In this document: positions 1-7,712 of the stretch, one piece after another
Layout: every line of letters starts with the position of its first letter
Numbering within the stretch: the first letter of the stretch is position 1
Assembly (NCBI GenBank): GCA_015057425.1
Contig: SVEL01000005.1
Span: 1-64,000, forward strand
Direction: 5' to 3'
DNA from: Lachnospiraceae bacterium
Lineage (GTDB): Bacteria; Bacillota; Clostridia; Lachnospirales; Lachnospiraceae
Length of the DNA: 64,000 nucleotides
Notes under the pieces: generated by a model
What the model was told of the DNA's origin: nothing
Database searches by the model: none
What the model saw: the letters and a program-made list of their open reading frames with translations, nothing else
Position numbers and translations under genes: made by a program

Positions 1-71
1 GGAACATCAGCTAATATACCCTTCCTATACAGTTCTACACACTTTCTTTTAAATTCATAACTATAACGCAT
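1..71 (-). CDS. IS3-type transposase OrfA / HTH protein, N-terminus only
   Basis: The minus strand starts with ATG at 71-69 and reads MRYSYEFKRKCVELYRKG and a few more residues before leaving the window at base 1, so only about 23 residues are seen. This N-terminus resembles the helix-turn-helix OrfA of IS3-family elements common in Lachnospiraceae; OrfA binds the element ends and is normally followed by a DDE integrase-type OrfB. A GGAGGG ribosome binding site lies 7-8 bases upstream, inside a strong hairpin (80-116). The family call rests on a short fragment; the rest of the element is outside the window. Confidence 0.6.
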   Translation of the reverse strand, partial: MRYSYEFKRKCVELYRKGILADV

Positions 72-79
72 AAAAATAA

Positions 80-116
80 CCCTCCTTACTGGATTTGTGT
101 TGTCCAGTAAAGAGGG
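80..116 (-). promoter_or_regulatory. Hairpin sequestering the transposase ribosome binding site
   Basis: Bases 80-93 and 103-116 are inverted repeats (14 bp, one mismatch) around a 9-nt loop. Read on the minus strand, the 3' arm contains the GGAGGG ribosome binding site of the transposase ORF, so transcripts entering from outside the element would hide the site. This form of transposase control is established for IS10 and IS200-type elements; here it is inferred from the sequence alone. Confidence 0.6.
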
Positions 117-166
117 TACATATCATTTGTGCTTGCACGAAGATATGGGCTTTTTATTTTTTTAAT

Positions 167-295
167 GCGGACATTCAACGAATGTCCGCGTGTTGGCTGA
201 CGAAGTCAGACAACTATACACGAAAGTACGTTTAAAGCGGCGACTGCCGCGTACTTAAAATTACGCAGTAATTTTAAGGTGCGAGGTGCTTGCAC
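167..295. repeat. Multi-hairpin structured repeat, copy A
   Basis: This is the first of two copies of a highly folded, non-coding module. In order it contains a perfect 10-bp hairpin with a 3-nt loop (167-189), a CTGAC-gaa-GTCAG hairpin with outer paired bases (193-213), an AGTAC...GTACT stem enclosing GCGGC-gact-GCCGC (224-256), and an 11-bp hairpin (254-278) that competes with the previous stem. It ends in a short GTGC-tt-GCAC palindrome. Bases 187-295 are repeated at 364-472. A tail-like stretch at 129-140 suggests a further, mostly lost copy. I do not recognise a family. Confidence 0.7.
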
Positions 296-325
296 AAATG
301 CATGCCTGTTTTATTTTGCTTATAA

Positions 326-472
326 GCGGACATTCAACGGACAACGGCCTTCGTTGTCATGTTCGCGTGTTGGCTGACGAAGTCAGACAACTATACACGA
401 AAGTACGTTTAAAGCGGCGACTGCCGCGTACTTAAAATTACGCAGTAATTTTAAGGTGCGAGGTGCTTGCAC
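326..472. repeat. Multi-hairpin structured repeat, copy B
   Basis: Second copy of the module; its last 109 bases (364-472) appear identical to 187-295. The first hairpin differs in sequence but still pairs: GCGGACAT pairs with ATGTTCGC through one G-T wobble, and an extra inner stem ACAACG/CGTTGT has been added. Keeping the fold while the sequence changes suggests that the RNA or DNA structure is selected. The copy ends six bases before the stop codon of the toxin remnant. Confidence 0.7.
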
Positions 473-477
473 GAAAA

Positions 478-690
478 TCAAAAGGGTATTGTTTTATCAC
501 TAATATGATAGAACTCATTATTTTTTAATAGAGCTTTCCAGTTTGTAATGTTTTTTAGGATTCGTAATATATAAATTCGATGCTCGCTTTCATTTAGGAC
601 ATAGAAAATTAGATATGAATGATATACTTTTTTATGTATGATGAAATCTCTATATTTTATCCCTGATTCAGAATGCTTTAGTGGAAAATA
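478..690 (-). pseudogene. RelE/ParE-type toxin, N-terminally truncated
   Basis: Minus-strand open frame of 70 residues between a stop codon at 693-691 and its own TGA at 480-478. It contains HSESGIKYRDF, then a YLIFYVLNE strand and RIYILRILKNITNW, the pattern of the C-terminal half of RelE/ParE-family toxins. No ATG, GTG or TTG start was found in frame, and about 40 N-terminal residues expected for a 90-105 aa toxin are absent. It lies 15 bases after the antitoxin-like gene, the usual order. It is probably a dead toxin; the family call comes from pattern recognition. Confidence 0.6.
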
Positions 691-705
691 TCAGGATTAC
701 AGAGA

Positions 706-870
706 TTAAAGAAAATGTAATTCACTTTCTAATCTGTCTTTGACTATTTGGATGGCTTCATCTAACCTATGAACTTTGCCGGCTTCCATATCGTCAACCC
801 CTTTATCAAGATAAGAATATAGTGTCGTGAACGTTTGATTGTCTGTAACGGTACTTGTTTTTATATTCAT
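706..870 (-). CDS. Short Phd/YefM-like antitoxin (54 aa), possibly reduced
   Basis: ATG at 870-868, stop TAA at 708-706, with a good ribosome binding site (AAAGGAGAGG) upstream. The segment YLDKGVDDMEAGKVHRLDEA resembles the C-terminal toxin-binding tail of Phd/YefM-type antitoxins. Normal members are about 80-90 aa with an N-terminal DNA-binding fold; here only about 16 residues precede the tail, so that domain is missing or strongly reduced. The gene stands directly before the toxin remnant, which supports a decayed toxin-antitoxin operon. It could still be translated and neutralise a related toxin elsewhere. Confidence 0.5.
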   Translation of the reverse strand: MNIKTSTVTDNQTFTTLYSYLDKGVDDMEAGKVHRLDEAIQIVKDRLESELHFL

Positions 871-895
871 ATAACACCTCTCCTTTCTGTGGTAA

Positions 896-918
896 TTTCA
901 GTAATAGTATAACTGAAA
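896..918. promoter_or_regulatory. Candidate operator of the toxin-antitoxin remnant
   Basis: TTTCAGT (896-902) and ACTGAAA (912-918) form a perfect 7-bp inverted repeat with a 9-nt spacer. Read on the minus strand the spacer contains TATACT, a possible -10 box for the antitoxin gene that starts at 870. A palindrome over the promoter fits the autoregulation known for toxin-antitoxin operons. No convincing -35 box was found. Bases 919-1040 show nothing else. Confidence 0.4.
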
Positions 919-1040
919 ATTATCGATAAGTATACCTTTGCTTAAAATATTTATGCTCCCAATATATACAATACTCTTTTATACATACATTATGATACAT
1001 TGAGAGGGAAATGTCAACCCTTATTTGGAATCCTATTTCC

Positions 1041-1069
1041 TTGACATATTCGACAAAAAATCCTATAAT
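1041..1069 (+). promoter_or_regulatory. Sigma-A promoter of the lipid locus
   Basis: TTGACA (1041-1046) and TATAAT (1064-1069) with a 17-nt spacer: perfect consensus. It lies about 65 bases before the FakB/DegV start and is the only clear promoter seen before 11839, so it may drive the whole locus. Confidence 0.85.
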
Positions 1070-1133
1070 ACCACTGTATATTATGGGTGAGTAGGCTCAT
1101 ATAAATATTTAGAAATTGTTAATGGAGGCAGAA

Positions 1134-2069
1134 ATGGAGAAATATATAATTTTACCGGATGTTACATGTGACCTGACAGAAGAGATGAGAGAATATTTCG
1201 GAATAACAGATTATATTCCGGGTCATATAAGTCTTGGAAACGGACGTGAAGAATTAACGGAGCTTCAGTGGAAGTTTATGTCATCGAAGGAGTTTTACAA
1301 AGCACTCTCAGATAAGAAGTCTCAGATTTCGACAGCTCCTCCAAATATAGATGAATACTGTGAAAAGTTTGAAAAATATATTAATGAAGGATATGCGATT
1401 ATAAGTATGTCTATCTCTGGTAAAATCAGTTCTACATATGACTTTGCAACTGTTGCAGCCAAAAGAGTGATGGAAAAACATCCTGATGCAAAGATATATT
1501 GTGTGGATACTTTAAGAATGTCAGGAGCAATTGGCCTTTTAGTATGCTATGCATATGAAATGCAGAAAAATGGAAAGTCTTTTGATGAAGTAGTTGAATG
1601 GCTTGAGACAAATAAGACAAAGGTTCACCAGATGGGACCGATAGATGACCTTTTCTATGTAGCACGCCGTGGAAGACTTACAATGGGTAAGGCTATTATG
1701 GGCACAATTGTTGGAGTTAAGCCACTTGGTGACTTTAACGACTATGGTTATACTACTGTTCTTGCAAGGGTTAAAGGTATCAACAAGGCATTGGCTGCAA
1801 CTATAGATTATGTCAAAGAAACGGCAATTGATATAGAAAACCAGTATGTTTTTGTAATACATACAGATAGAGAAAGATATGCCCTTGATTTAAAAGAAAA
1901 AATCGAAAAAGAATTTAATCCGAAGAAAGTGTTTGTAGGCGAAGCCTATGCCGGATGCGGAGCTAACATTGGACCTGGTATGGTAGGTGTTTATTATATG
2001 GGAGCGGATATTTCAGAGGATTTATCTAAAGAAAAAGAAGCTATGAATAAAGTACTTGGTGCACAGTAA
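1134..2069 (+). CDS. DegV/FakB-family fatty acid-binding protein
   Basis: 311 aa. FakB proteins hold a fatty acid while the kinase FakA phosphorylates it to acyl-phosphate, which feeds phospholipid synthesis from exogenous fatty acids. DegV hallmarks seen are the N-terminal DVTCDLTEE segment, the SISGKISSTYDFA loop and the RRGRLTMGKA segment before a conserved GVKPL. The ATG at 1134 is chosen because GGAGG lies 7 bases upstream; a longer reading from TTG at 1116 would place that site inside the gene. FakA follows 24 bases later, which supports the FakB role. The fatty acid bound cannot be told from sequence. Confidence 0.88.
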   Translation: MEKYIILPDVTCDLTEEMREYFGITDYIPGHISLGNGREELTELQWKFMSSKEFYKALSDKKSQISTAPPNIDEYCEKFEKYINEGYAIISMSISGKISSTYDFATVAAKRVMEKHPDAKIYCVDTLRMSGAIGLLVCYAYEMQKNGKSFDEVVEWLETNKTKVHQMGPIDDLFYVARRGRLTMGKAIMGTIVGVKPLGDFNDYGYTTVLARVKGINKALAATIDYVKETAIDIENQYVFVIHTDRERYALDLKEKIEKEFNPKKVFVGEAYAGCGANIGPGMVGVYYMGADISEDLSKEKEAMNKVLGAQ

Positions 2070-2093
2070 TTAATACGGAATGGGATAAAGTTT

Positions 2094-3737
2094 ATGTATG
2101 AAAAGCTTGACGGACAACTGTATAAACAGTTTATAAGTTATGGAATCAAAAATATAAAATTACATAAGGACATAATCAATGATTTGAATGTTTTCCCGGT
2201 GCCTGACGGAGATACGGGAACCAATATGACTATGACTCTTACCAATGGCTATAATGCTATACGTGATAATGACGGACCATTGTCGGAATTGGCGGCTAAG
2301 TTTGCTTATGCAGTTTCTTTTGGAGCAAGAGGCAATTCCGGCGTTATAAGCTCACAGTTTTTTAAAGGATTTTCTGAATGCTTTACAGAAACTGATGATG
2401 CAGACACGGAACTTTTTCTTAAGGCACTTGATGCAGGAGTTCAATATGCATATAAGTCAGTTTCAAAACCTACGGAAGGCACTATGCTTACTGTAGTAAG
2501 GGAAGCAACCGAATATGTAATGGGAATAAGACGGGAAAGAGGCAGATTTAAGTCGATTCAGGAGCTTATAGATGCGTTTTTAGATAAGGCTCGTATCAGT
2601 TTGGAAAATACTCCGGAGTTATTGCCGGTACTTAAAGCATCCGGGGTAGTGGATAGCGGTGGCGCGGGAATCGTATATTTCTTTAAAGGAATAAAAAAGT
2701 ATATGAACGGAGAAGAAATAGAAGATATAGAAACAGAAGATAACACTGTTAAAGTCATAGATTATTCGGTGTTTAACAGAAAGTCAGAGTTTGTATATGG
2801 TTACTGTACTGAATTGTTGATTCAGCTGACAGACGGAAAAGTTCAGTTTGATTATGATAAGTTTAAAGCCAGAGTATGTGAAATGGGTGATTCGGTAGCT
2901 ACTTCATATGAAGATGAAAAGGTGAAGTTACATGTTCACACATCATCTCCGGAGGAGATTTTATCCTATTGTCACAAGTTTGGTGAATTCCTGACATTGA
3001 AGATTGAAAATATGTCGGTTCAACATGCTGATACACATCATTTTGAAGAAGCTGAGACTATGCAGGAACACAGATATTTTGGTGTAGTTGCAACAGCATC
3101 TGACAAGTTGCTTGAACAACATTTTAAAGATATGGGTGTTACGGCTACGGTCTATGGCGGTCAGACATGTAACCCATCAGTACAGGATTTTTTGTCAGTC
3201 TTCGAAAAGATAAATGCAGATAATATTATTGTTTTTCCTAATAATAAAAATGTTATTCTTACGGCAAATCAGGCAAAGAAAATGTATGTAGAGTCTAATA
3301 TTATCGTCGTTAATACAAAGTCTATGGCAGAATGTTATTCGGCGCTTGGATTAATTGATTACGACAGTGAAGATTTAGAAACTATTACGGATGTTATACA
3401 GCAATCCATAAATAATACGGTTGCAGTTTCTATAGCCAAGGCTATCAGAAATACCACATATGATGAATTTCAGATAACTACTGATGACTATGTTGCAGTG
3501 GATGATAAGAAAATCATAGCTGTAGGTAGTGATGCGTGTCAGGTTGCCAATGAGGTCATAGATAAACTCCTTACTGACGGAAACAAAGACGTTGTAACGA
3601 TATTTGCCGGAAAAGCTATGGCTGATAATGAGGTGGAAGGGATAGAAAGTTATATATATGAAAATCATTTGTATGTAGATTGTGGCATCATAAGAACAGA
3701 TGATGTGGTATATGACTTGATACTTTCGTTTGAATAA
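2094..3737 (+). CDS. fakA: Fatty acid kinase subunit FakA (DAK2/YloV family)
   Basis: 547 aa, full length for the family. The N-terminal DhaK-L-like (DAK2) ATP-binding domain has the diagnostic VFPVPDGDTGTNM motif near residues 32-46, followed by the FGARGNSGVI and SGVVDSGGAG segments. The C-terminal half is the FakA-type domain that contacts FakB. The enzyme phosphorylates FakB-bound fatty acid with ATP in the cytoplasm. Because FakB is directly upstream, the pair is complete. YloV was once described as a DAK phosphatase or dihydroxyacetone kinase-like protein, but no DhaK or DhaM gene is present here. The ribosome binding site is weak. Confidence 0.88.
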   Translation: MYEKLDGQLYKQFISYGIKNIKLHKDIINDLNVFPVPDGDTGTNMTMTLTNGYNAIRDNDGPLSELAAKFAYAVSFGARGNSGVISSQFFKGFSECFTETDDADTELFLKALDAGVQYAYKSVSKPTEGTMLTVVREATEYVMGIRRERGRFKSIQELIDAFLDKARISLENTPELLPVLKASGVVDSGGAGIVYFFKGIKKYMNGEEIEDIETEDNTVKVIDYSVFNRKSEFVYGYCTELLIQLTDGKVQFDYDKFKARVCEMGDSVATSYEDEKVKLHVHTSSPEEILSYCHKFGEFLTLKIENMSVQHADTHHFEEAETMQEHRYFGVVATASDKLLEQHFKDMGVTATVYGGQTCNPSVQDFLSVFEKINADNIIVFPNNKNVILTANQAKKMYVESNIIVVNTKSMAECYSALGLIDYDSEDLETITDVIQQSINNTVAVSIAKAIRNTTYDEFQITTDDYVAVDDKKIIAVGSDACQVANEVIDKLLTDGNKDVVTIFAGKAMADNEVEGIESYIYENHLYVDCGIIRTDDVVYDLILSFE

Positions 3738-3781
3738 ATATAGGAAGTTAATGATTTTTACAGAGAGGAACGGGAATTATT

Positions 3782-5101
3782 ATGAAAAAGTTAGAGAAAA
3801 GATGGCAGATCTATTTATATGGTTGTGCAGGCTTGGGCATCAATATGCTTAATCTTATCGTAGGTTCATACCTTTGCAGCGCGTTACTTATCGGTGGCTT
3901 TGAGGAAAATGTAGAAAATTGGACTTACATTAACAAAGACCTTGTTGTTGCAGGTATGTGGAGTGTATTTGTTCTTATTGCCAAGATAGTGGACGGTGTG
4001 ATTGATATACCATTATCAACATTTGCAGATAAGCTTAAAACGAGATGGGGTAGAAGACGTCCGGCTTTAATCCTTGGTTTTGTACCTATGATTGTTGCAT
4101 ATCTGTTATTCCTTGTACCATTAAATAGTGGAGCTACTATACTTAATACTATATGGTTTGCAGTATTGCTTTGTATCTATTATTCAATGTATACACTGAC
4201 AATGCTTACATATTATGCAACTTTTTCAGAAATCTTTGTTAACGAAAGAGACAGAATTACAGTTTCAAATATAAAGTCTGTTTGCGACGTGGCATATTTC
4301 GTATTAGGATATGCTCTTGTTCCGGCACTTGTAAGTATGGGAATGAATATTCGTATTGTAGCATTAGTATTTTTACCGCTTTCACTTACAGTTCTTATTC
4401 CGCTTTTCCTTATTAAAGAAGAGTCAACTAAGAATGCTGTATTTGCTGAAAAGGTTAAGTCGGTTAATTTTATCAGGGTATTTGCTTTTGCTTGTAAAAA
4501 TACAGGTTTTATTAAGTGGATGGTTGTATATGCCATGATGAACATGGGCCTTCAGCTGTTCTTAAGTGGTATCAATGAATTTTTCTCATCAACAGGATTA
4601 AATATGACATTTATTATGGCATCAGTATTTATGCCGGTGCCGCTTACACTTATTTTATATAATTACATAACAAAGAAGAAAGGTATTGTTTTCGGATTAC
4701 AGTATTGTCTTCTTGTATTCTCCGTAGGTATGGGATTGATGATATTCTGTGATATGATTTCAGAAAATACAGGTAAGTTGATTTATGCAATTGTTTGTGC
4801 TGTTATCACTTCTTTTGCTATCGGTGCTTTCTTCTCTGTTACATATTCAATACCTTCACAGCTTGCTGATGAAGAGACAAAGAAGACAGGCGTAGAAGTT
4901 GCAACTATGTACTTTGCTATTCAGGGTCTTTTTGGTGGTGTGGCTGCCGGAATTGCGCAGGGCCCAATACTTGTAGCACTTAAGCAGAATGATTGGATTC
5001 ATTACCTTACAATAGTAGTTGCAATAGCATGTATGACGGCATTTGCTCTTGCATTCCTTTTACCTAAGAATGTAAAGGATCAGGGTAAAGAAAAGAAGTA
5101 A
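3782..5101 (+). CDS. MFS/GPH-family membrane transporter
   Basis: 439 aa with about 12 hydrophobic segments. The cytoplasmic loop near residues 83-95 reads DKLKTRWGRRRP, the signature of the glycoside-pentoside-hexuronide:cation symporter (MelB-like) branch of the major facilitator superfamily. The substrate is unknown. It sits 12 bases upstream of an AMP-ligase-ACP gene and close to a PlsC acyltransferase, a layout that recalls LplT-Aas of Enterobacteria, where an MFS flippase imports lysophospholipid for reacylation. Sugar transport would be the default family guess; the neighbours make a lipid or lipid-linked substrate a reasonable alternative. Confidence 0.75.
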   Translation: MKKLEKRWQIYLYGCAGLGINMLNLIVGSYLCSALLIGGFEENVENWTYINKDLVVAGMWSVFVLIAKIVDGVIDIPLSTFADKLKTRWGRRRPALILGFVPMIVAYLLFLVPLNSGATILNTIWFAVLLCIYYSMYTLTMLTYYATFSEIFVNERDRITVSNIKSVCDVAYFVLGYALVPALVSMGMNIRIVALVFLPLSLTVLIPLFLIKEESTKNAVFAEKVKSVNFIRVFAFACKNTGFIKWMVVYAMMNMGLQLFLSGINEFFSSTGLNMTFIMASVFMPVPLTLILYNYITKKKGIVFGLQYCLLVFSVGMGLMIFCDMISENTGKLIYAIVCAVITSFAIGAFFSVTYSIPSQLADEETKKTGVEVATMYFAIQGLFGGVAAGIAQGPILVALKQNDWIHYLTIVVAIACMTAFALAFLLPKNVKDQGKEKK

Positions 5102-5112
5102 ATTAACGAAAT

Positions 5113-7056
5113 ATGGCGGAAGATATGGAAAAAATAAACAAAATTGTTAAAAGTCATTGTGACAGATTACGTAATAGCAACAGAACATTTGGTGATATTT
5201 ATGAGATTATGTTCAGCATGAAAGACAGAATTATTGCCGAAACTTCATCTATGATGGGTATTAAGGAATATACCTATGGTGAAGTATATGAACAGATAGA
5301 AAAAACAGCTGCTGCTATTTACGAAGAAACAAAAGTTACAGATAAATATATAGGTTTATATGCAGATAATGGTGTTGAGTGGATTGTTCTTTTTTGGGCA
5401 ATATTAAGAAGCGGTAATAAACCGTATCTTATTAATCTTCGCCAGCCTGATAAGTTTACTTCATCAATACTTTCTACTCTTGGTGCCGAATATGTAATAT
5501 TCGTAGGAAAGCATAAGGACTTTGGTATAAAGGCTCTTTCCTATGAAAATCTTCAGATGTTGTCAGTGGACGCAGATAATATCAAAGATGTGAAGTTTGG
5601 TAACGAAATTGCCATTACTACCAGCGCCACAACTCTTAAAGAAAAAATATGTATATACAAGGGAGAAAATTTTGCGGGACAGATTCTCAATACAGAACAT
5701 ATTATCAGGCAGAATTTTCTTATAAAGAAGCATTACAAAGGCAGAATGAAGCTTTTGGCATTTTTACCATTGTATCATATCTTTGGTTTGGAAGCGGTGT
5801 ATTTTTGGTTCTGTTTCTTTGGACGTACCCTTGTCTTTTTAAGAGATTACGCGCCGGAAACATTACTTTCTACTATCAGACATCATGAGGTGACACATGT
5901 ATTTGCAGTGCCTATTTTGTGGCATACCATTGAAAAGAGTGTTCTCAGAGAAATTTCAGGTCGCGATGAAAAGACAAAAAATAAGTTCCATAAGGGAATT
6001 GCATTAAGTGTGAAACTGCAAAGAATTTGTCCTAAGTTAGGAAAATATGTTGCGAAGAAAATGTTTAAGGAAGTCAGAGACAGTCTGTTTGGAGACAGTG
6101 TTCTCTTTTGTATATCAGGAGGCAGTTATATAAAACCGTCTGCTCTTGAAATGATAAATGCAATAGGCTATCCGCTTCATAATGGTTACGGTATGAGTGA
6201 AATCGGAATTACATCTGTGGAATTAGGACGAAACATTAAGGACAGACTTAAAAATTCCATAGGTAAGCCATTTGAGTCGGTTCAGTATAAAATAGACGAG
6301 AAAAGCAGCACTCTTCTTGTGAAAGGGCAGTCACTGTGCAATATGATTATAGCAGATGGTGAACAGGAAGTGCCTGAGGAATGGTTTTCTACAGGCGATA
6401 TTGTAACTGTTGATAATGATGGAAGATATTATATTTCCGGCCGTCGTTCAGATGTAGTAATGGGAGACAATGGAGAAAATCTTAATCCTGATTTTGCGGA
6501 AAAAGCGTTTGCCTTTACTTATGCCAAGAATTTCTGCGTTATGGGCAATAAGGAAAAGGACAAGTTGGTTCTTATTGTCCAGATTGAAAATAATCTTGTG
6601 GATTTGCAGAAGGATAAGCTCCTGACAGAAATAGAAGCCGGTAATACTTCTTTACCTATGGCATATCGTGTTAAGGAAGTTTATTTTACGTATAATCCGA
6701 TTCAAAGCGAAAAGGCCATAAAGGTAAGCCGTGCATATGTAGAACGCGGTATTGAAAATGGCAGTATAGTTCTTTTTAAAGATATAAATGAGTCAAATGA
6801 CAATGCAGAGACAGAAGAGACTGAACTTAAAGCGGTTATAAGGGCTATTGTTGCAAAGGCAATAGGACTTGAACCTGGTGATGTATCGGATAAGGCTCAT
6901 TTCTTTAGTGATTTAGGCGGTTCAAGCCTTGATTATTTTGCCACAGTATGTGAGATAAATAATAAGTTTGGAATAAGTTTGATGTTTGAAGATGAGAATT
7001 ATGCATATTGCGTAGAAGATCTCGAGCGAATTGTAAAGGAATATTTATGCAAATAG
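5113..7056 (+). CDS. AMP-dependent acyl ligase fused to an acyl carrier domain
   Basis: 647 aa. The N-terminal ~540 residues are an adenylation (ANL) domain with GYGMSEIG, the STGD segment, the GRRSDVVMGDNGE hinge motif and a late IKVSR lysine region. The C-terminal ~75 residues are an acyl carrier domain with DLGGSSLDYF; Ser605 is the expected phosphopantetheine site. The usual Gly-rich phosphate loop (SGTTGxPKG) is replaced by TTSATTLKEKIC, so ATP binding may be altered or lost. The PlsC gene overlaps its end by 10 bases, suggesting the loaded acyl group is passed to that enzyme. An alternative start at 5125 cannot be excluded. Confidence 0.8.
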   Translation: MAEDMEKINKIVKSHCDRLRNSNRTFGDIYEIMFSMKDRIIAETSSMMGIKEYTYGEVYEQIEKTAAAIYEETKVTDKYIGLYADNGVEWIVLFWAILRSGNKPYLINLRQPDKFTSSILSTLGAEYVIFVGKHKDFGIKALSYENLQMLSVDADNIKDVKFGNEIAITTSATTLKEKICIYKGENFAGQILNTEHIIRQNFLIKKHYKGRMKLLAFLPLYHIFGLEAVYFWFCFFGRTLVFLRDYAPETLLSTIRHHEVTHVFAVPILWHTIEKSVLREISGRDEKTKNKFHKGIALSVKLQRICPKLGKYVAKKMFKEVRDSLFGDSVLFCISGGSYIKPSALEMINAIGYPLHNGYGMSEIGITSVELGRNIKDRLKNSIGKPFESVQYKIDEKSSTLLVKGQSLCNMIIADGEQEVPEEWFSTGDIVTVDNDGRYYISGRRSDVVMGDNGENLNPDFAEKAFAFTYAKNFCVMGNKEKDKLVLIVQIENNLVDLQKDKLLTEIEAGNTSLPMAYRVKEVYFTYNPIQSEKAIKVSRAYVERGIENGSIVLFKDINESNDNAETEETELKAVIRAIVAKAIGLEPGDVSDKAHFFSDLGGSSLDYFATVCEINNKFGISLMFEDENYAYCVEDLERIVKEYLCK

Positions 7057-7712
7057 TATATGAATTCTTACGTTGTTTCGGCCTTATTCAAGGTTGGCCG
7101 GCGCACGTAGTTTTATTTAAGAAAAAAGTATATTATGAGGACGTTAATGAAAAAAACCGTTTTATAAAAGGCGGAGCACTGATTATATCCAATCATTTTG
7201 CTGTATTTGATTATATGGTCAATGTATTTCTTTTTCCGTTCAGAAAGCTTCATGTTGTCGTAGCAGAGTTTATTTATAAAAGAAGTAAATTCTACCATTT
7301 TGGTTTAAGATGTTTCGGCGGCATACGTTCTGACCGTGATATTAAAGGAATGCGTTTCATAGATGAAAGTGTTAAGGTTCTGAAAAAAGGCGGACTTGTA
7401 CAGATATTTCCTGAAGCTCAGACCAGCGACGGCAGAGGATTACAGTATTTTAAACCAAGCTACATAATGATTGCATTGAGAGCAGGTGTGCCGATTATCC
7501 CTGTTGTATTGGATGGTAATTATGGCATTACGAAGAGAACTCACGTGTTAATAGGAAAGAAAATTTACGTGAGAGAATTTTGTTCATCAGAAAATCCTAC
7601 AAAAGAAGAGATAGAAAATCTGAACAAAATGGTATTTGATAAGTTCTGTCAGTTGAAGACACAGATGGAAGAAAATATTGAAATGGAGAAAAAAGTAAAA
7701 AATAATGGATAA
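7047..7712 (+). CDS. PlsC-like 1-acyl-glycerol-phosphate acyltransferase (first copy)
   Basis: 221 aa. Motif I SNHFAVFDY gives the catalytic H-x4-D, and motif III reads FPEAQTS where FPEGTRS is usual. Motif IV is VPIIPVVLDG. The enzyme should transfer acyl groups from ACP or CoA to a lysolipid or alcohol at the inner face of the membrane. The ATG at 7047 is chosen because AAAGGA lies 8 bases upstream; a longer frame from 7008 has no such site and lies inside the previous gene. It overlaps the preceding AMP-ligase-ACP gene by 10 bases and the next gene by 8, so the three are very likely translated together. Confidence 0.85.
   Translation: MQIVYEFLRCFGLIQGWPAHVVLFKKKVYYEDVNEKNRFIKGGALIISNHFAVFDYMVNVFLFPFRKLHVVVAEFIYKRSKFYHFGLRCFGGIRSDRDIKGMRFIDESVKVLKKGGLVQIFPEAQTSDGRGLQYFKPSYIMIALRAGVPIIPVVLDGNYGITKRTHVLIGKKIYVREFCSSENPTKEEIENLNKMVFDKFCQLKTQMEENIEMEKKVKNNG

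Noticed and set aside
478-690. Intact small gene with an unusual start codon
   Set aside because: No ATG, GTG or TTG in frame and the expected N-terminal helices of RelE/ParE toxins are missing, so a remnant is more likely.
5113-7056. NRPS-type module
   Set aside because: There is an adenylation-like and a carrier domain but no condensation or thioesterase domain, and the neighbours are lipid acyltransferases.
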